A DNA stretch of 64,000 bases from Marinimicrobium sp050113635 (lineage in GTDB: Bacteria > Pseudomonadota > Gammaproteobacteria > Pseudomonadales > Cellvibrionaceae), in NCBI RefSeq assembly GCF_050113635.1, contig NZ_JBNJLT010000001.1, positions 62,001-126,000 of the forward strand, written 5' to 3'. Each line of letters starts with the position of its first letter. Positions within the stretch are counted from its first letter, which is position 1. The notes beneath the pieces are model-generated. The model did not search any database, was not told the DNA's origin, and was given only the letters and a program-made list of their open reading frames with translations. Both the position numbers and the translations under genes were made by a program. Below are positions 36,248 to 45,750 of the stretch, piece after piece.

Positions 36248-36741
36248 GTGCGTTCTCCCGGCTCGGTCAGATCCCGCCGATAGTGCCCTCGTCGTCCACC
36301 GGTTTTCTCCAGCAAACAGATTGACTCAATTACCATCCCCTGATCCGCGGCTTTACACATGTCATAGATGGTCAGCGCTGCCACACTCGCGGCGGTCAGC
36401 GCTTCCATCTCGACGCCGGTTTGGCCTGTGACTTTACAGCGGGTTTCAATGCGAATGCGCGGCGGGCTATCGAGAAGCTCGAAGGCGACATCAACCTTGC
36501 TCAGCGCCAGCGGGTGACACAAAGGAATCAGCTCGGCGCTTTTCTTAGCACCCTGAATGCCCGCGATACGCGCCACCGCCAGCACGTCGCCCTTTTTCAG
36601 TCCATTCTCGCGAATCAGCGCAAGGGTCGCTGGCTGCATGCGAACAACGGCTTCCGCACGCGCTTCCCGCGCGGTCGGCACCTTGGCGGAAACATCCACC
36701 ATGGTGGCACGACCATGATCATCGGTATGGGTCAGGCTCAT
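36244..36741 (-). CDS. moaC: Cyclic pyranopterin monophosphate synthase
   Basis: MoaC makes cPMP from the MoaA product in molybdenum cofactor synthesis. The start chosen (ATG at 36739-36741) gives MSLTHTDDHGRATMVDVSAK, which matches known MoaC N-termini, and 165 residues. Family blocks include IPLCHPLALSKVDV, VEMEALTAASVAALTIYDM and the C-terminal LLEKTGGRRGHYRR. The start is only 5 bp after the acnA stop, so it seems to be read from the acnA transcript. moaA and moaB are not in the window. Confidence 0.94.
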   Translation of the reverse strand: MSLTHTDDHGRATMVDVSAKVPTAREARAEAVVRMQPATLALIRENGLKKGDVLAVARIAGIQGAKKSAELIPLCHPLALSKVDVAFELLDSPPRIRIETRCKVTGQTGVEMEALTAASVAALTIYDMCKAADQGMVIESICLLEKTGGRRGHYRRDLTEPGERT

Positions 36742-36745
36742 GACG

Positions 36746-39484
36746 CTACTGGTTCGCGAGGTTGCGCAGTACATAATGCAAAATGCCGCCGTTCTGGAAG
36801 TAGGCAAATTCGTTCGGCGTATCGATGCGCACGCGCGCTTTGAACGTTTTGACCTTGCCATCCTCACCAGTCGCTTTGACGTCCACTTCTTTGGTGTCGG
36901 CCTCGACGGCGGGGATGTCGAACACTTCCTCGCCGGTTAGCCCGAGGGACTCCACCGAATCGCCGTCAGCGAACTGTAGCGGTACGATCCCCATACCGAC
37001 CAGGTTAGAGCGATGGATACGTTCGTAGCTTTCGGCGATGGCGGCTTTCACCCCCAGCAAGGAAGGTCCCTTGGCGGCCCAGTCACGGGATGAGCCCGAC
37101 CCGTACTCTTTACCGGCAAGCACCACCAGTGGCGTGCCGTCTTTGCGATAGCGCTCGGCCGCATCGAAAATGCTGATGACTTTATTCTCCGGCAAGTAGG
37201 TTGTCCAGCTTCCTTCCGTGCCGGCCGCCATTTGGTTTTTCAGGCGCACGTTGGCAAAGGTGCCGCGCATCATCACTTCGTGGTTACCGCGACGCGAGCC
37301 GTAGGAGTTAAAGTCTTTCGGATCAACCCCCTGCTCTTGCAGATAAAGACCCGCCGGGCTGTCCGGCATGATAGCACCGGCCGGCGAAATATGGTCGGTA
37401 GTAATGCTATCGCCCACCTTGACCAGACAGCGTGCGCCTTTGATGGCCTGAACCTCGCCAGGCTGTTTATTCATGCCTTCGAAGAATGGCGGTTTGCGCA
37501 CATAATTGGAGTCTGGCCAGGCATAGAGCTGGCTTTCTTCAACCGGCAGCGCTTGCCAGTTCTCATCGCCACTGAAGACGTCCGCGTATTTCTCCGCGAA
37601 CATTTCCGGCTCGAGGTTATCGGCGATGGCGTTATCGATGTCTTCCGTCGTGGGCCAGATATCTTTCAGGTAAACCGGCTTGCTGTCTGCATCATAACCC
37701 AGTGGTTCTTTTCTCAGATCGACATCCATGCTCCCCGCCAGCGCATAGGCGACAACGAGCGGCGGTGAGGCGAGATAGTTGGCGCGCACATCGGGGTGAA
37801 TGCGCCCCTCAAAGTTGCGGTTACCGGACAATACGGAAGTAACCGTCAAATCCCCTTCCTGAATCGCGGCATGAATCTCTTCGGGCAGCGGACCTGAGTT
37901 ACCAATACACGTGGTGCAGCCATAACCCACCAGGTAAAAGCCAAGACTTTCCAACTCATCCATCAACCCGGCTTTTTCCAGATAGTCGGTTACCACTTTA
38001 GAGCCAGGCGCCAAACTGGTTTTTACCCAGGGTTTGCTTTTCAACCCTTTCTTGCGGGCATTTCTGGCCAGCAAGCCAGCGGCCATCAATACCGCCGGGT
38101 TAGAGGTATTGGTGCAACTGGTAATCGCCGCAATGACGACCGCGCCGTTCTTCAACAGGAACTCTTCGCCGTTATACTGAACCTCCACAGCCCCTTGATC
38201 AGACAGCGGTACGCCGCCAACGGCCGCCGCGCCACCCTCAGCCGCGAAATCTTCCTCGGTGGAGGCGATGGTATTCCGCCGATGGCGATCCATTTCATTC
38301 AGTACGTCGTGAAACGCCGACTTGGCCTTATCCAGCGCAATGCGGTCCTGAGGTCGTTTGGGTCCGGCAATGGAAGGCTCGACGGTGCCGAGATCCAGTT
38401 CCAATACATCGCTGTACTCGGCATCCGCTGAGTTATCGTCGTGCCACAGGCCCATAGCCTTCATATATTGCTCGACCAGTTCCACCTGCTCTTCGGAGCG
38501 GCCCGTGAATGACAAGTAATCGAGCGTCTGTTGATCCACTGGAAAAATGCCGCAGGTGGCACCGTACTCCGGCGCCATATTGCCGATGGTGGCCCGATCA
38601 GCCAGAGTGAGATGCTTCAAACCGGGCCCAAAGAATTCTACAAACTTCCCGACAACACCCAGCTTGCGCAACATTTGCGTGACAGTCAGGACGAGGTCAG
38701 TGGCGGTGGCTCCTTCCGGCAGCTCCCCGGTCAATTTGAAACCCACTACCTGCGGGATCAGCATGGAAATCGGCTGGCCGAGCATGGCCGCTTCCGCCTC
38801 GATGCCGCCCACACCCCAGCCGAGCACGCCGAGGCCATTAATCATGGTGGTGTGGGAGTCGGTCCCCACCAGCGTATCTGGGTAAGCCTCCAGCACACCA
38901 TCGCGCTCGCGACTGAAAACGCCTCGCGCCAAGTATTCAAGATTCACTTGGTGGACAATGCCAGTGCCGGGCGGCACCACTTTGAAGTTATCAAAGGCTT
39001 TTTGTCCCCACCGCAGGAACTGATAGCGCTCGCGGTTGCGCTCGATTTCAACGGCCGTGTTTTTCTCGAAGGACTGCTCGGTTCCAAAGTAATCCACCAT
39101 CACCGAGTGGTCGATTACCAGCTCTACCGGCGAGAGTGGATTAATCTGTTCGGGTTTGCCACCCAGCGCCTTGACTGCATCGCGCATGGCCGCGAGATCC
39201 ACAATCGCGGGCACGCCAGTAAAGTCTTGCAGGACCACTCGCGCGGGGACAAAGGCAATTTCCTGAGAGGGGTCGGCTTTTGGGTCCCACCCGGCCAGCG
39301 CTTCGATGTCCGCCTCACTGACCAGCCCGGTGTCCGAATGTCGGAGCAAGTTCTCGAGAAGAATCCGAAGGGAATAAGGAAGCTTTTGGATGGAGAAGCG
39401 TTTTTCAAGTTCGGAGAAGGGAAAATAACGATATTCTTTGCCGCCGACTTTCAGGGTATCAACGGTCTGATAGGAATTTGCCAT
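36746..39484 (-). CDS. acnA: Aconitate hydratase A
   Basis: A TCA-cycle iron-sulfur enzyme that isomerises citrate and isocitrate. The ATG at 39482-39484 with GAGG upstream gives MANSYQTVDTLKVGG and 912 residues (E. coli AcnA 891). The cluster cysteines are in AITSCTNTSNP and GYGCTTCIGNSGPLPEE. The C-terminal swivel domain has KEYGSGSSRDWAAKG. The frame is open 32 codons further upstream but lacks family similarity there. It leads directly into moaC. Confidence 0.96.
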   Translation of the reverse strand: MANSYQTVDTLKVGGKEYRYFPFSELEKRFSIQKLPYSLRILLENLLRHSDTGLVSEADIEALAGWDPKADPSQEIAFVPARVVLQDFTGVPAIVDLAAMRDAVKALGGKPEQINPLSPVELVIDHSVMVDYFGTEQSFEKNTAVEIERNRERYQFLRWGQKAFDNFKVVPPGTGIVHQVNLEYLARGVFSRERDGVLEAYPDTLVGTDSHTTMINGLGVLGWGVGGIEAEAAMLGQPISMLIPQVVGFKLTGELPEGATATDLVLTVTQMLRKLGVVGKFVEFFGPGLKHLTLADRATIGNMAPEYGATCGIFPVDQQTLDYLSFTGRSEEQVELVEQYMKAMGLWHDDNSADAEYSDVLELDLGTVEPSIAGPKRPQDRIALDKAKSAFHDVLNEMDRHRRNTIASTEEDFAAEGGAAAVGGVPLSDQGAVEVQYNGEEFLLKNGAVVIAAITSCTNTSNPAVLMAAGLLARNARKKGLKSKPWVKTSLAPGSKVVTDYLEKAGLMDELESLGFYLVGYGCTTCIGNSGPLPEEIHAAIQEGDLTVTSVLSGNRNFEGRIHPDVRANYLASPPLVVAYALAGSMDVDLRKEPLGYDADSKPVYLKDIWPTTEDIDNAIADNLEPEMFAEKYADVFSGDENWQALPVEESQLYAWPDSNYVRKPPFFEGMNKQPGEVQAIKGARCLVKVGDSITTDHISPAGAIMPDSPAGLYLQEQGVDPKDFNSYGSRRGNHEVMMRGTFANVRLKNQMAAGTEGSWTTYLPENKVISIFDAAERYRKDGTPLVVLAGKEYGSGSSRDWAAKGPSLLGVKAAIAESYERIHRSNLVGMGIVPLQFADGDSVESLGLTGEEVFDIPAVEADTKEVDVKATGEDGKVKTFKARVRIDTPNEFAYFQNGGILHYVLRNLANQ

Positions 39485-39679
39485 AACTGCCTCACGGTTT
39501 GCTTGTGGTTCCATCAATGCCTTAGAGATTAGGCGAAAGCGCCGCCCCGCGCCAGCGGTGGGCGGAGCGGCGAGATGCAAATTCGGGCTTTCCTTAACTC
39601 ATATGGGGCCTTAAGCTGGTAATCCAAGTGCGCATTGGCAGGTTTACCCAGGTGCCAGATCTTTCAAGTGGAGGTTTAT

Positions 39680-40387
39680 ATGTCAACACCACCCATTTTC
39701 CGCCGCTGGCCCCCGAGAGAGCCAGGCATTATCCAGCTGTACTCAATGAACACGCCAAACGGCATCAAGGTGGCACAGGCACTGGAAGAGATGCACTTGC
39801 CCTATGAGCCCCATACGATCAACATCATGGAGGGCGATCAACACACCCCGGAATTTCAGTGGATCAACCCCAATGGCAAGATCCCCGCGCTGTACGACCC
39901 CGACGGGCCGGATGGACGCCCCATCAGCCTGATGGAGTCCGCCGCCATTCTTACCTATCTGGCCGAGAAAACCCGCACGTTTATGCCGATGGACCCAGAC
40001 GGGAAAAGCGCCTGCCTGCAATGGCTGTTTTTCCAGGTGGGACACATCGGACCAATGTTCGGCCAGTTCGGACACTTTTATGTGTACGCCAGGGACAAGT
40101 GCGAGCACCCCTACCCGATCCAACGGTACAGCGATGAAACGCGCCGACTGCTAGGGGTTCTGGAGCGCCACTTGAAAGGGCGGGCTTATATGCTGGGAGA
40201 GAGCTTCAGTATCGCGGACATGGCGATTGCTCCCTGGGTGGACTGCCTGGAAATCTTCTACAAAGCGGGCGAGCACTTGAAACTCAAGGAGTTCCCGTCA
40301 GTGAACGCCTGGCTGGGCCGCTGCACCGAGCGCAGCAGCTACCAGACGGCTCGACGGGTGTGTGATCCCGCCGGGCGGGATCGCTGA
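39680..40387 (+). CDS. Glutathione S-transferase, YfcG/Ure2p-like
   Basis: A 235-residue cytoplasmic GST-fold protein. The N-terminal thioredoxin-like domain has LYSMNTPNGIKVAQALEE, the YfcG-type Thr/Asn active-site stretch (no catalytic Ser or Cys), and NGKIPALYDP plus LMESAAILTYLAE for glutathione binding. The C-terminal helical domain has SFSIADMAIAPWV. Such proteins act as glutathione-dependent disulfide-bond oxidoreductases. The ATG at 39680 has GGAGG five bases upstream. Divergent from acnA. Confidence 0.88.
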   Translation: MSTPPIFRRWPPREPGIIQLYSMNTPNGIKVAQALEEMHLPYEPHTINIMEGDQHTPEFQWINPNGKIPALYDPDGPDGRPISLMESAAILTYLAEKTRTFMPMDPDGKSACLQWLFFQVGHIGPMFGQFGHFYVYARDKCEHPYPIQRYSDETRRLLGVLERHLKGRAYMLGESFSIADMAIAPWVDCLEIFYKAGEHLKLKEFPSVNAWLGRCTERSSYQTARRVCDPAGRDR

Positions 40388-41161
40388 TCAGAACTTATAG
40401 ACCAGGTTGGCGTAGGTCGTGGTGTCCGTTTTTTCCTTACCGGGGGCCACGTCCGAGTCGTTCTGCAGAGTATAGCCGATTTTCATCTGCAGAGCGCCAT
40501 TAATGCGCAAGCTCAACGACGTATCGGAAATGGTACGGGTATTATCATCCGCCGCTTCCACACTGACAACTTGCTTGAAGTCCGCGGTTTCCGACACCTG
40601 CCACTCATATTGCGCCGCCGCACGCAGCAGCGCACCTTCTTCGTCGGTAGTACCTTGTGGTTCGGGAAGATCCTGCTCTGCCCAGTAATAACCCGGACCG
40701 ATTTCGGCATCCAGCGTCATTGTGGACGTCTCGAACAACCGGTTACCATAACCCAGAGCGAGTGTGGTGTACTTTTGATAAGCACCGAACTCATCATTGG
40801 TGTGAGACGCAAACACGAAGAAGTTGGCGTTGTCGTTGTTGATCTTGTAGGCGCTTTTCACCGAGCCGGAGAATTTCTCTGCCGTGGTTTCTGTGCTGGT
40901 GGTGCCATCCGACTGCTCAATGTCATCTTCCGTGTACAAAATGCTTAACACGTATTGGTTGCGCCAGCGATTCAGATCCTGAGTGGCATCCAGCTTTCCC
41001 TGAAAGGTGGTGGTCTCCGTGTTACCTGAGGTAGAAATAGCACCCACTTCAGCCGTGGCTTTCCATTTACGGTTTTCTTGTTCCACATCCTGGGCCAGCA
41101 ACGCTGGCGCCGCGGAAGTTGCCGCGATGCCAGCAACGAGAGCAGCCATACGAAACGTCAT
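40388..41161 (-). CDS. DUF481 outer-membrane protein (YdiY-like)
   Basis: A 257-residue exported beta-barrel protein of the DUF481 family. The signal peptide ends about residue 23 (ALLA). The mature protein opens with WKATAEVGAISTSGNTETTTFQGKL-type strands, the hallmark of the family, and ends in YANLVYKF with a terminal Phe. Family members are linked to salt or acid stress, but the function is unknown. It ends directly beside the convergent GST gene. Confidence 0.85.
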   Translation of the reverse strand: MTFRMAALVAGIAATSAAPALLAQDVEQENRKWKATAEVGAISTSGNTETTTFQGKLDATQDLNRWRNQYVLSILYTEDDIEQSDGTTSTETTAEKFSGSVKSAYKINNDNANFFVFASHTNDEFGAYQKYTTLALGYGNRLFETSTMTLDAEIGPGYYWAEQDLPEPQGTTDEEGALLRAAAQYEWQVSETADFKQVVSVEAADDNTRTISDTSLSLRINGALQMKIGYTLQNDSDVAPGKEKTDTTTYANLVYKF

Positions 41162-41291
41162 AATACCTCTTCCTGTGTTTGCCTAAATAAAACCCATAGT
41201 TTACACAACTCATCCCGCGTTTTCCGCCCCGAGCCGTTTTTAGGTGTTGCAAACGGTGATATAATGCACGTTTTATCCCAATCAGGTTGCC

Positions 41292-42305
41292 ATGCTCCGG
41301 ACCCACAGGCGCACCCATCCCTCCGCCGATTTGAGCCGCCGCTTCTGCGCAGCGCCCATGATGGACCTGTCAGACACCCACTGCCGGTACTTTTGGCGTT
41401 TGTTGAGCAAACACACGCTTCTGTACACCGAGATGGTAACCACGGGCGCCCTGATCCACGGGGATCGCCCCCGCCACCTCGATTTCCACCCCGCCGAGCA
41501 TCCCCTGGCCTTGCAGCTGGGCGGTAGTAATCCCGCCGAGCTGGCCGAATGCGCCCGCATGGCCGAGGACTGGGGGTACGATGAGGTCAACCTCAACTGC
41601 GGGTGCCCGAGTGACCGGGTGCAGAACAACCGCATCGGCGCCTGCCTAATGACCGAGCCGGAGCGAGTGGCGGAGTGCATTGCCGCCATGCAGCAGGCCG
41701 TGACTATCCCCATTACCGTCAAGCACCGCATCGGCGTGGACGACATGGACAGCGAAGAGGGGCTGGCCCATTTTGTCGACACCGTGGCGGCCACTGGCTG
41801 TCGTACTTTTATCGTCCACGCCCGCAAAGCCTGGCTGCAAGGGCTCAGCCCAAAGGAAAACCGGACCATTCCACCGCTGGATTACGACCGTGTAAAACGA
41901 TTGAAACAGGCGCGTCCAGACCTTGAAATCATCGTTAATGGCGGCATAAACACCCTGGAGCAATCCGAAACCCTGCTCCGGGATCTCGACGGCGTCATGC
42001 TCGGCCGGGAAATTTACGCCAACCCGTATTTGCTGGCTGAAGTGGACCACCGTCTGTTCGGTGCCGACCGCCCGATCGCCACCCGAGAAGAGATTTTGGA
42101 CGCCTTTGAAGACTATATTGGAACCCGGCTGGCCGAGGGCGTGTCCCTGAAGTATATGACCCGGCATATTCTCGGCCTTTATCAGGGCCGACCCGGAGGA
42201 CGCAAGTTCCGCCGCATTATCAGCGAACAGGCCTTCAAGCCCGGCGCAGGCCTCGAAGTCTTGAAAAAAGCCAGAGAAGAAGTCTCTCTGATAGAATATT
42301 CATGA
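41292..42305 (+). CDS. dusA: tRNA-dihydrouridine(20/20a) synthase
   Basis: A flavin enzyme that reduces U20/U20a in tRNA D loops. The 337-residue protein has the FMN-binding barrel start FCAAPMMDLSDTHCRYFWR, the active-site cysteine Cys105 in NLNCGCPSDRVQ, and the substrate/FMN blocks KHRIGVDD, FIVHARKAWLQGLSPKENR and IIVNGGI. The GLSPKENR stretch is typical of DusA rather than DusB or DusC. A TATAAT hexamer at 41260-41265 may be its -10 element. Confidence 0.94.
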   Translation: MLRTHRRTHPSADLSRRFCAAPMMDLSDTHCRYFWRLLSKHTLLYTEMVTTGALIHGDRPRHLDFHPAEHPLALQLGGSNPAELAECARMAEDWGYDEVNLNCGCPSDRVQNNRIGACLMTEPERVAECIAAMQQAVTIPITVKHRIGVDDMDSEEGLAHFVDTVAATGCRTFIVHARKAWLQGLSPKENRTIPPLDYDRVKRLKQARPDLEIIVNGGINTLEQSETLLRDLDGVMLGREIYANPYLLAEVDHRLFGADRPIATREEILDAFEDYIGTRLAEGVSLKYMTRHILGLYQGRPGGRKFRRIISEQAFKPGAGLEVLKKAREEVSLIEYS

Positions 42306-42421
42306 CGATACCCAAACCAGAACTACAACCGTAACGAAAGCCGTGGAACAACGGCACTGCAACTCGGACGCCATTTTATAATACAATAGGGACCCCAAAG
42401 AACAGACTTCAAGGAGGTTTC

Positions 42422-42440
42422 CGCTGCCAACGAGGCAGCG
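42422..42440 (+). repeat. Stem-loop in the transaldolase leader
   Basis: A 7-bp perfect stem (CGCTGCC / GGCAGCG) with a 5-base loop lies 50 bp before the tal start, just after an AAGGAGGT sequence that has no start codon at a suitable distance. A TATAAT at 42377-42382 may be the tal -10. Confidence 0.4.
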
Positions 42441-42489
42441 CCGGAGCCAACCGACACTCACACTCAACAAGTAATAGGACGGGATAACA

Positions 42490-43446
42490 GTGACTACGAA
42501 ACTCGACCAGTTGAAAAAGATGACCGACGTGGTGGCCGATACCGGCGAAATCGAGGCCATCAAAAAGTATCAGCCTCAAGACGCTACCACCAACCCTTCC
42601 CTGCTGCTGAAAGCCGCTCAGGTACCGGGTTACTCAGAATTGGTGGACGCCTCCGTCGCCGCTGGTAAAAAAGAAGGCGGTAGCGATGCCGAGCAGATCA
42701 GCTACGCTTCCGACCATCTGGCGGTCGCTATTGGCACCGAAGTGCTGAAACTGATTCCGGGCAAGATCTCTACCGAAGTAGACGCCCGCCTCTCTTTCGA
42801 CACCAAAGCCAGTATTGAAAAAGCCCATCATTTGATTGATCTGTACGAGAAAAACGGTGTAAGCCGCGACCGCGTTCTGATCAAGCTGGCTTCCACCTGG
42901 GAAGGCATTCGTGCCGCCGAAGTGCTGCAAAAAGAAGGCATCAACTGCAACCTGACGCTGCTGTTCAGCTTCACCCAGGCTGCGGCTTGTGCTGACGCCG
43001 GTGCTTACCTGATCTCACCCTTCGTGGGCCGGATTCTGGACTGGTACAAAGCCAGCACCGGAAAAACCGATTACACCGCCGAGGAAGATCCGGGCGTACT
43101 GTCCGTGCGTCACATCTACAACTACTACAAGCAGCACAACTACGATACCGTGGTGATGGGTGCAAGCTTCCGCAACTCGGGCGAAATCGAAGCCCTGGCC
43201 GGTTGTGACCGCCTGACCATCAGCCCGGCGCTGCTGGAAGAGCTGAGCAAAGACACCGGAACTCTGGAGCGCAAACTGTCTCCGGACAACACTGGTGAGT
43301 CCATCGCCAAGCCCAATGACAACGAATCCAGCTTCCGCTTCGCATTGAACGACGACGCCATGGCCACCGAGAAACTGGCGGAAGGCATTCGCAAGTTTGC
43401 CGAAGACCAGATCAAGCTGGAAGACCTGCTCAAAGGTCGTGCGTAA
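42490..43446 (+). CDS. tal: Transaldolase
   Basis: A pentose-phosphate enzyme that moves a dihydroxyacetone unit between sugar phosphates. The protein is 318 residues (E. coli TalB 317). The Schiff-base lysine is Lys132 in LIKLASTWEGI, and Asp17 is the catalytic acid. The start is GTG at 42490 in GTGACTACG, giving the conserved N-terminus TTKLDQLKKMTDVVADTG. A TerB-like gene follows five bases after the stop. Confidence 0.96.
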   Translation: MTTKLDQLKKMTDVVADTGEIEAIKKYQPQDATTNPSLLLKAAQVPGYSELVDASVAAGKKEGGSDAEQISYASDHLAVAIGTEVLKLIPGKISTEVDARLSFDTKASIEKAHHLIDLYEKNGVSRDRVLIKLASTWEGIRAAEVLQKEGINCNLTLLFSFTQAAACADAGAYLISPFVGRILDWYKASTGKTDYTAEEDPGVLSVRHIYNYYKQHNYDTVVMGASFRNSGEIEALAGCDRLTISPALLEELSKDTGTLERKLSPDNTGESIAKPNDNESSFRFALNDDAMATEKLAEGIRKFAEDQIKLEDLLKGRA

Positions 43447-43451
43447 GCGTT

Positions 43452-43910
43452 GTGCTGAGCAAAATCTCACGGTTTATTGAGCAACACCTGCAACCGGACG
43501 ATAACGCCCAGGCGTTATCTCCGGAGCAGAAACAGTTGGCGGTAGCCGCCCTGCTGATCGAAGTGGGCACCGCTGACCGGTTGCTTGATGACGCCGAACT
43601 CCAGACCCTGCACACGATCCTTCAACGTCAGTTCAACCTTGAGCCAGAAAAGCTCCATGAGCTGAGCGAGCTGGCCAAATCCGAGCAGGACGACGCCACC
43701 TCACTGCATCAATTCACGACCCAGATCAACGACGCCTGTACACCAGACGAGAAGTACGAGTTGATCAAATCCATGTGGGAAGTGGCTTATGCCGATGGGG
43801 ACTTGGATAAATATGAAGAGGCGCTGATTCGCAAAGTCGCGGATTTAATTTATGTGTCTCACTCTATGTTTATTCACGCCCGCAATGCCGTGAGGGACGC
43901 GGAACGTTAA
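43452..43910 (+). CDS. TerB family protein
   Basis: A 152-residue all-helical cytoplasmic protein of the TerB/DjlA-N-like fold. The repeated acidic signature is clear: AALLIEVGTADRLLDDAEL and later WEVAYADGDLDKYEEALIRKVADLI, both metal-binding-type motifs. It starts with GTG five bases after tal and is probably co-transcribed with it. Tellurite resistance should not be assumed from the family name. Confidence 0.85.
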   Translation: MLSKISRFIEQHLQPDDNAQALSPEQKQLAVAALLIEVGTADRLLDDAELQTLHTILQRQFNLEPEKLHELSELAKSEQDDATSLHQFTTQINDACTPDEKYELIKSMWEVAYADGDLDKYEEALIRKVADLIYVSHSMFIHARNAVRDAER

Positions 43911-43935
43911 GACACCGGGAACAATGTTAGCAGAC

Positions 43936-43960
43936 GGCGGATGCGCATTGCGCATCCGCC
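43936..43960. terminator. Hairpin between the convergent TerB-like and symporter genes
   Basis: A perfect 11-bp stem (GGCGGATGCGC / GCGCATCCGCC) with a 3-base loop stands between the two convergent stops (43910 and 43973). No immediate T tract follows (CTTTT appears 9 bases later on the plus strand), but position and strength suggest a shared terminator. Confidence 0.6.
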
Positions 43961-43972
43961 AACCCGCCCCTT

Positions 43973-45457
43973 TTACAGGGTGGGCTCATCTGGCTCAGGC
44001 ATGGGCTGGTTACGACGCTCTCCCAAGTCTTTCTCGATCTGGTTTTCCATACCTTTATTGATGCGGTAGAAAAACAGCAAGCCGCAGGCAATCAGGAAAG
44101 GAATCGAGGCATAAAGGCTCATCATGAGACGGATACCCAGAATGGAATCGTCACTCTGCTCCGCTTGACCGGCCTCATAACCGTACGCGGCCAAAATAGC
44201 AACTACCAGCGTACCGCCGAGAGTCAGCCCGCCTTTCAGCCCCAAAATCATAGCGGAGAAAATCACCCCCGTGGCACGGCGGTGATTGCGCCACTCAGAG
44301 TAATCGGCCACATCGGCGGTCATCGCCCACAGCAGCGGAATGGTCACGCCGTAGAAGAAACCGTGCAGGATTTGGGAGACAAACATCCAGCCCACGGCCT
44401 CACGCGGAATCACCATAAACGCGAGCAACGGCAAGGTCGACAGAAACAACCCAAGCCCGTAGACATTGCGTTTCCCGAACCGGTCAGCAAGCGGACGGGC
44501 AAAACCAATACCCACAATCATGAGGATAATACCCGCGCCATTAAACAGACCGAAAGCAGACGCATCCGGCTCTTCAGGCCATTTAAAGTTTGGCCAGATT
44601 TCCTGAATACTGGCAATCATCCCGGTAAAACCGATATCGCTCAGGAATTCGGCCAGCGCGGCCTGACCGGCGTAATACTTGAAGTAATAGACGTAGGTAC
44701 CACCCTTAAGCGCCAGGTTGGTAAAGACCAGAATCGTCACAAACAGCAGGATGATCCAGGGCAGGTTTTTGAACAAATCCCCCAGATCTTGCGCAATCGA
44801 ACTGGTTTCGTTCGACTTCTCCATCACTCGCTCTCGGGTGGTGAAGAAGGTGATCAAAAACATGAGCACCCCCGCCACGGCGAAAATCATCATGATTTTC
44901 TCGAAGCCAACCGCTTCGTCGCCATCACCGAGGATCAACACCACCGGGCGCAGCAGCACCTGCACGATAAACTGGGCCACCATCACCGCCACGAACCGAT
45001 AGGCGGACAAGCTGTTCCGCTGGGACATATTTCCGGTGAGCACGCCACTGAGCGAGGAATAAGGCAGGTTGTTGGCGGTATAGAGCGTCACCAGGGCCAG
45101 ATAGGTCGCGAAGGCGTACACCACCTTCATGTCATAGCTCAAGTCGGGCGTGGTGAAGGTCAGCAGCACCATCACACCAAAGGGCACGGACGTCCATAGA
45201 ATCCAGGGGCGGTAACGCCCCCAGCGGGTGCGAGTGCGGTCCGCAATCACACCCATGACCGGGGCGAACAATACGCCGCCAATAATGCCGCAAGTGGCGA
45301 TAACCCATTGGGCAGTGCTGGCCTCCAGCTTATACACGTCCGTGTAGTAGTAGGCGATGAAGGTCACCATGGTCTGAAAGACCAGGTTCGCGGCCAGGTC
45401 GCCCAGGCTATAGCCGACCTTCTCTCTGATCGTAAGTTGCTGCGATTGATTATTCAT
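43973..45457 (-). CDS. GPH-family sugar:cation symporter (MelB/XynB type)
   Basis: A 12-helix inner-membrane transporter of the glycoside-pentoside-hexuronide:cation symporter family. The N-terminus EKVGYSLGDLAANLVFQTM is diagnostic. The cytoplasmic loop ADRTRTRWGRYRPWILW and the later LWAMTADVADYSEWRNHRRATGV also match. I start at the ATG at 45455-45457 (494 residues); an in-frame TTG 11 codons earlier has no better ribosome-binding site. The substrate could be a mono- or disaccharide but cannot be read. It is divergent from gcvP, with an inverted repeat between them. Confidence 0.88.
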   Translation of the reverse strand: MNNQSQQLTIREKVGYSLGDLAANLVFQTMVTFIAYYYTDVYKLEASTAQWVIATCGIIGGVLFAPVMGVIADRTRTRWGRYRPWILWTSVPFGVMVLLTFTTPDLSYDMKVVYAFATYLALVTLYTANNLPYSSLSGVLTGNMSQRNSLSAYRFVAVMVAQFIVQVLLRPVVLILGDGDEAVGFEKIMMIFAVAGVLMFLITFFTTRERVMEKSNETSSIAQDLGDLFKNLPWIILLFVTILVFTNLALKGGTYVYYFKYYAGQAALAEFLSDIGFTGMIASIQEIWPNFKWPEEPDASAFGLFNGAGIILMIVGIGFARPLADRFGKRNVYGLGLFLSTLPLLAFMVIPREAVGWMFVSQILHGFFYGVTIPLLWAMTADVADYSEWRNHRRATGVIFSAMILGLKGGLTLGGTLVVAILAAYGYEAGQAEQSDDSILGIRLMMSLYASIPFLIACGLLFFYRINKGMENQIEKDLGERRNQPMPEPDEPTL

Positions 45458-45509
45458 AATGCTCGGAATCTTATTGTAGGTCGTTGACAACAGAGGCGGC
45501 TTCGCCCTA

Positions 45510-45528
45510 TATAGTTAATATTACTATA
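45510..45528. promoter_or_regulatory. Inverted repeat upstream of the symporter
   Basis: TATAGT and ACTATA form a perfect 6-bp inverted repeat with a 7-base AT spacer, about 50 bp upstream of the symporter start. It could be an operator overlapping the promoter. Confidence 0.4.
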
Positions 45529-45635
45529 AGATTGGCAGTATAAACCGATTTTTCCACCACCAGCAAACCTAATCCAATTCTTAACGTGTTTCGCTTGCCA
45601 TCCGCCTTTCAGAAACGTTTGGTCCAGCGCATTCC

Positions 45636-45660
45636 CAATTGCCGCACGAGCCGGCAATTG
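45636..45660. repeat. Inverted repeat in the gcvP leader
   Basis: A perfect 9-bp inverted repeat (CAATTGCCG / CGGCAATTG) with a 7-base loop lies 90 bp before the gcvP start. No glycine-riboswitch core was recognised around it, so its role is unknown. Confidence 0.45.
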
Positions 45661-45750
45661 CTACCATTAGCGGCTTTTGGGGCAGGCTCAGGAACCCCAC
45701 TGCCGTTACCCCGACCCTTACGTTCGCACAACCCCGATACGAGCCATTCT

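Noticed and set aside
40364..40382. GATCCCG/CGGGATC hairpin at the end of the GST gene
   Set aside because: It lies inside the coding end, has no T tract and may be fixed by codon content, so I did not call a terminator.
45586..45750. Glycine riboswitch in front of gcvP
   Set aside because: The leader has a hairpin, but I could not find the conserved glycine aptamer core in it.
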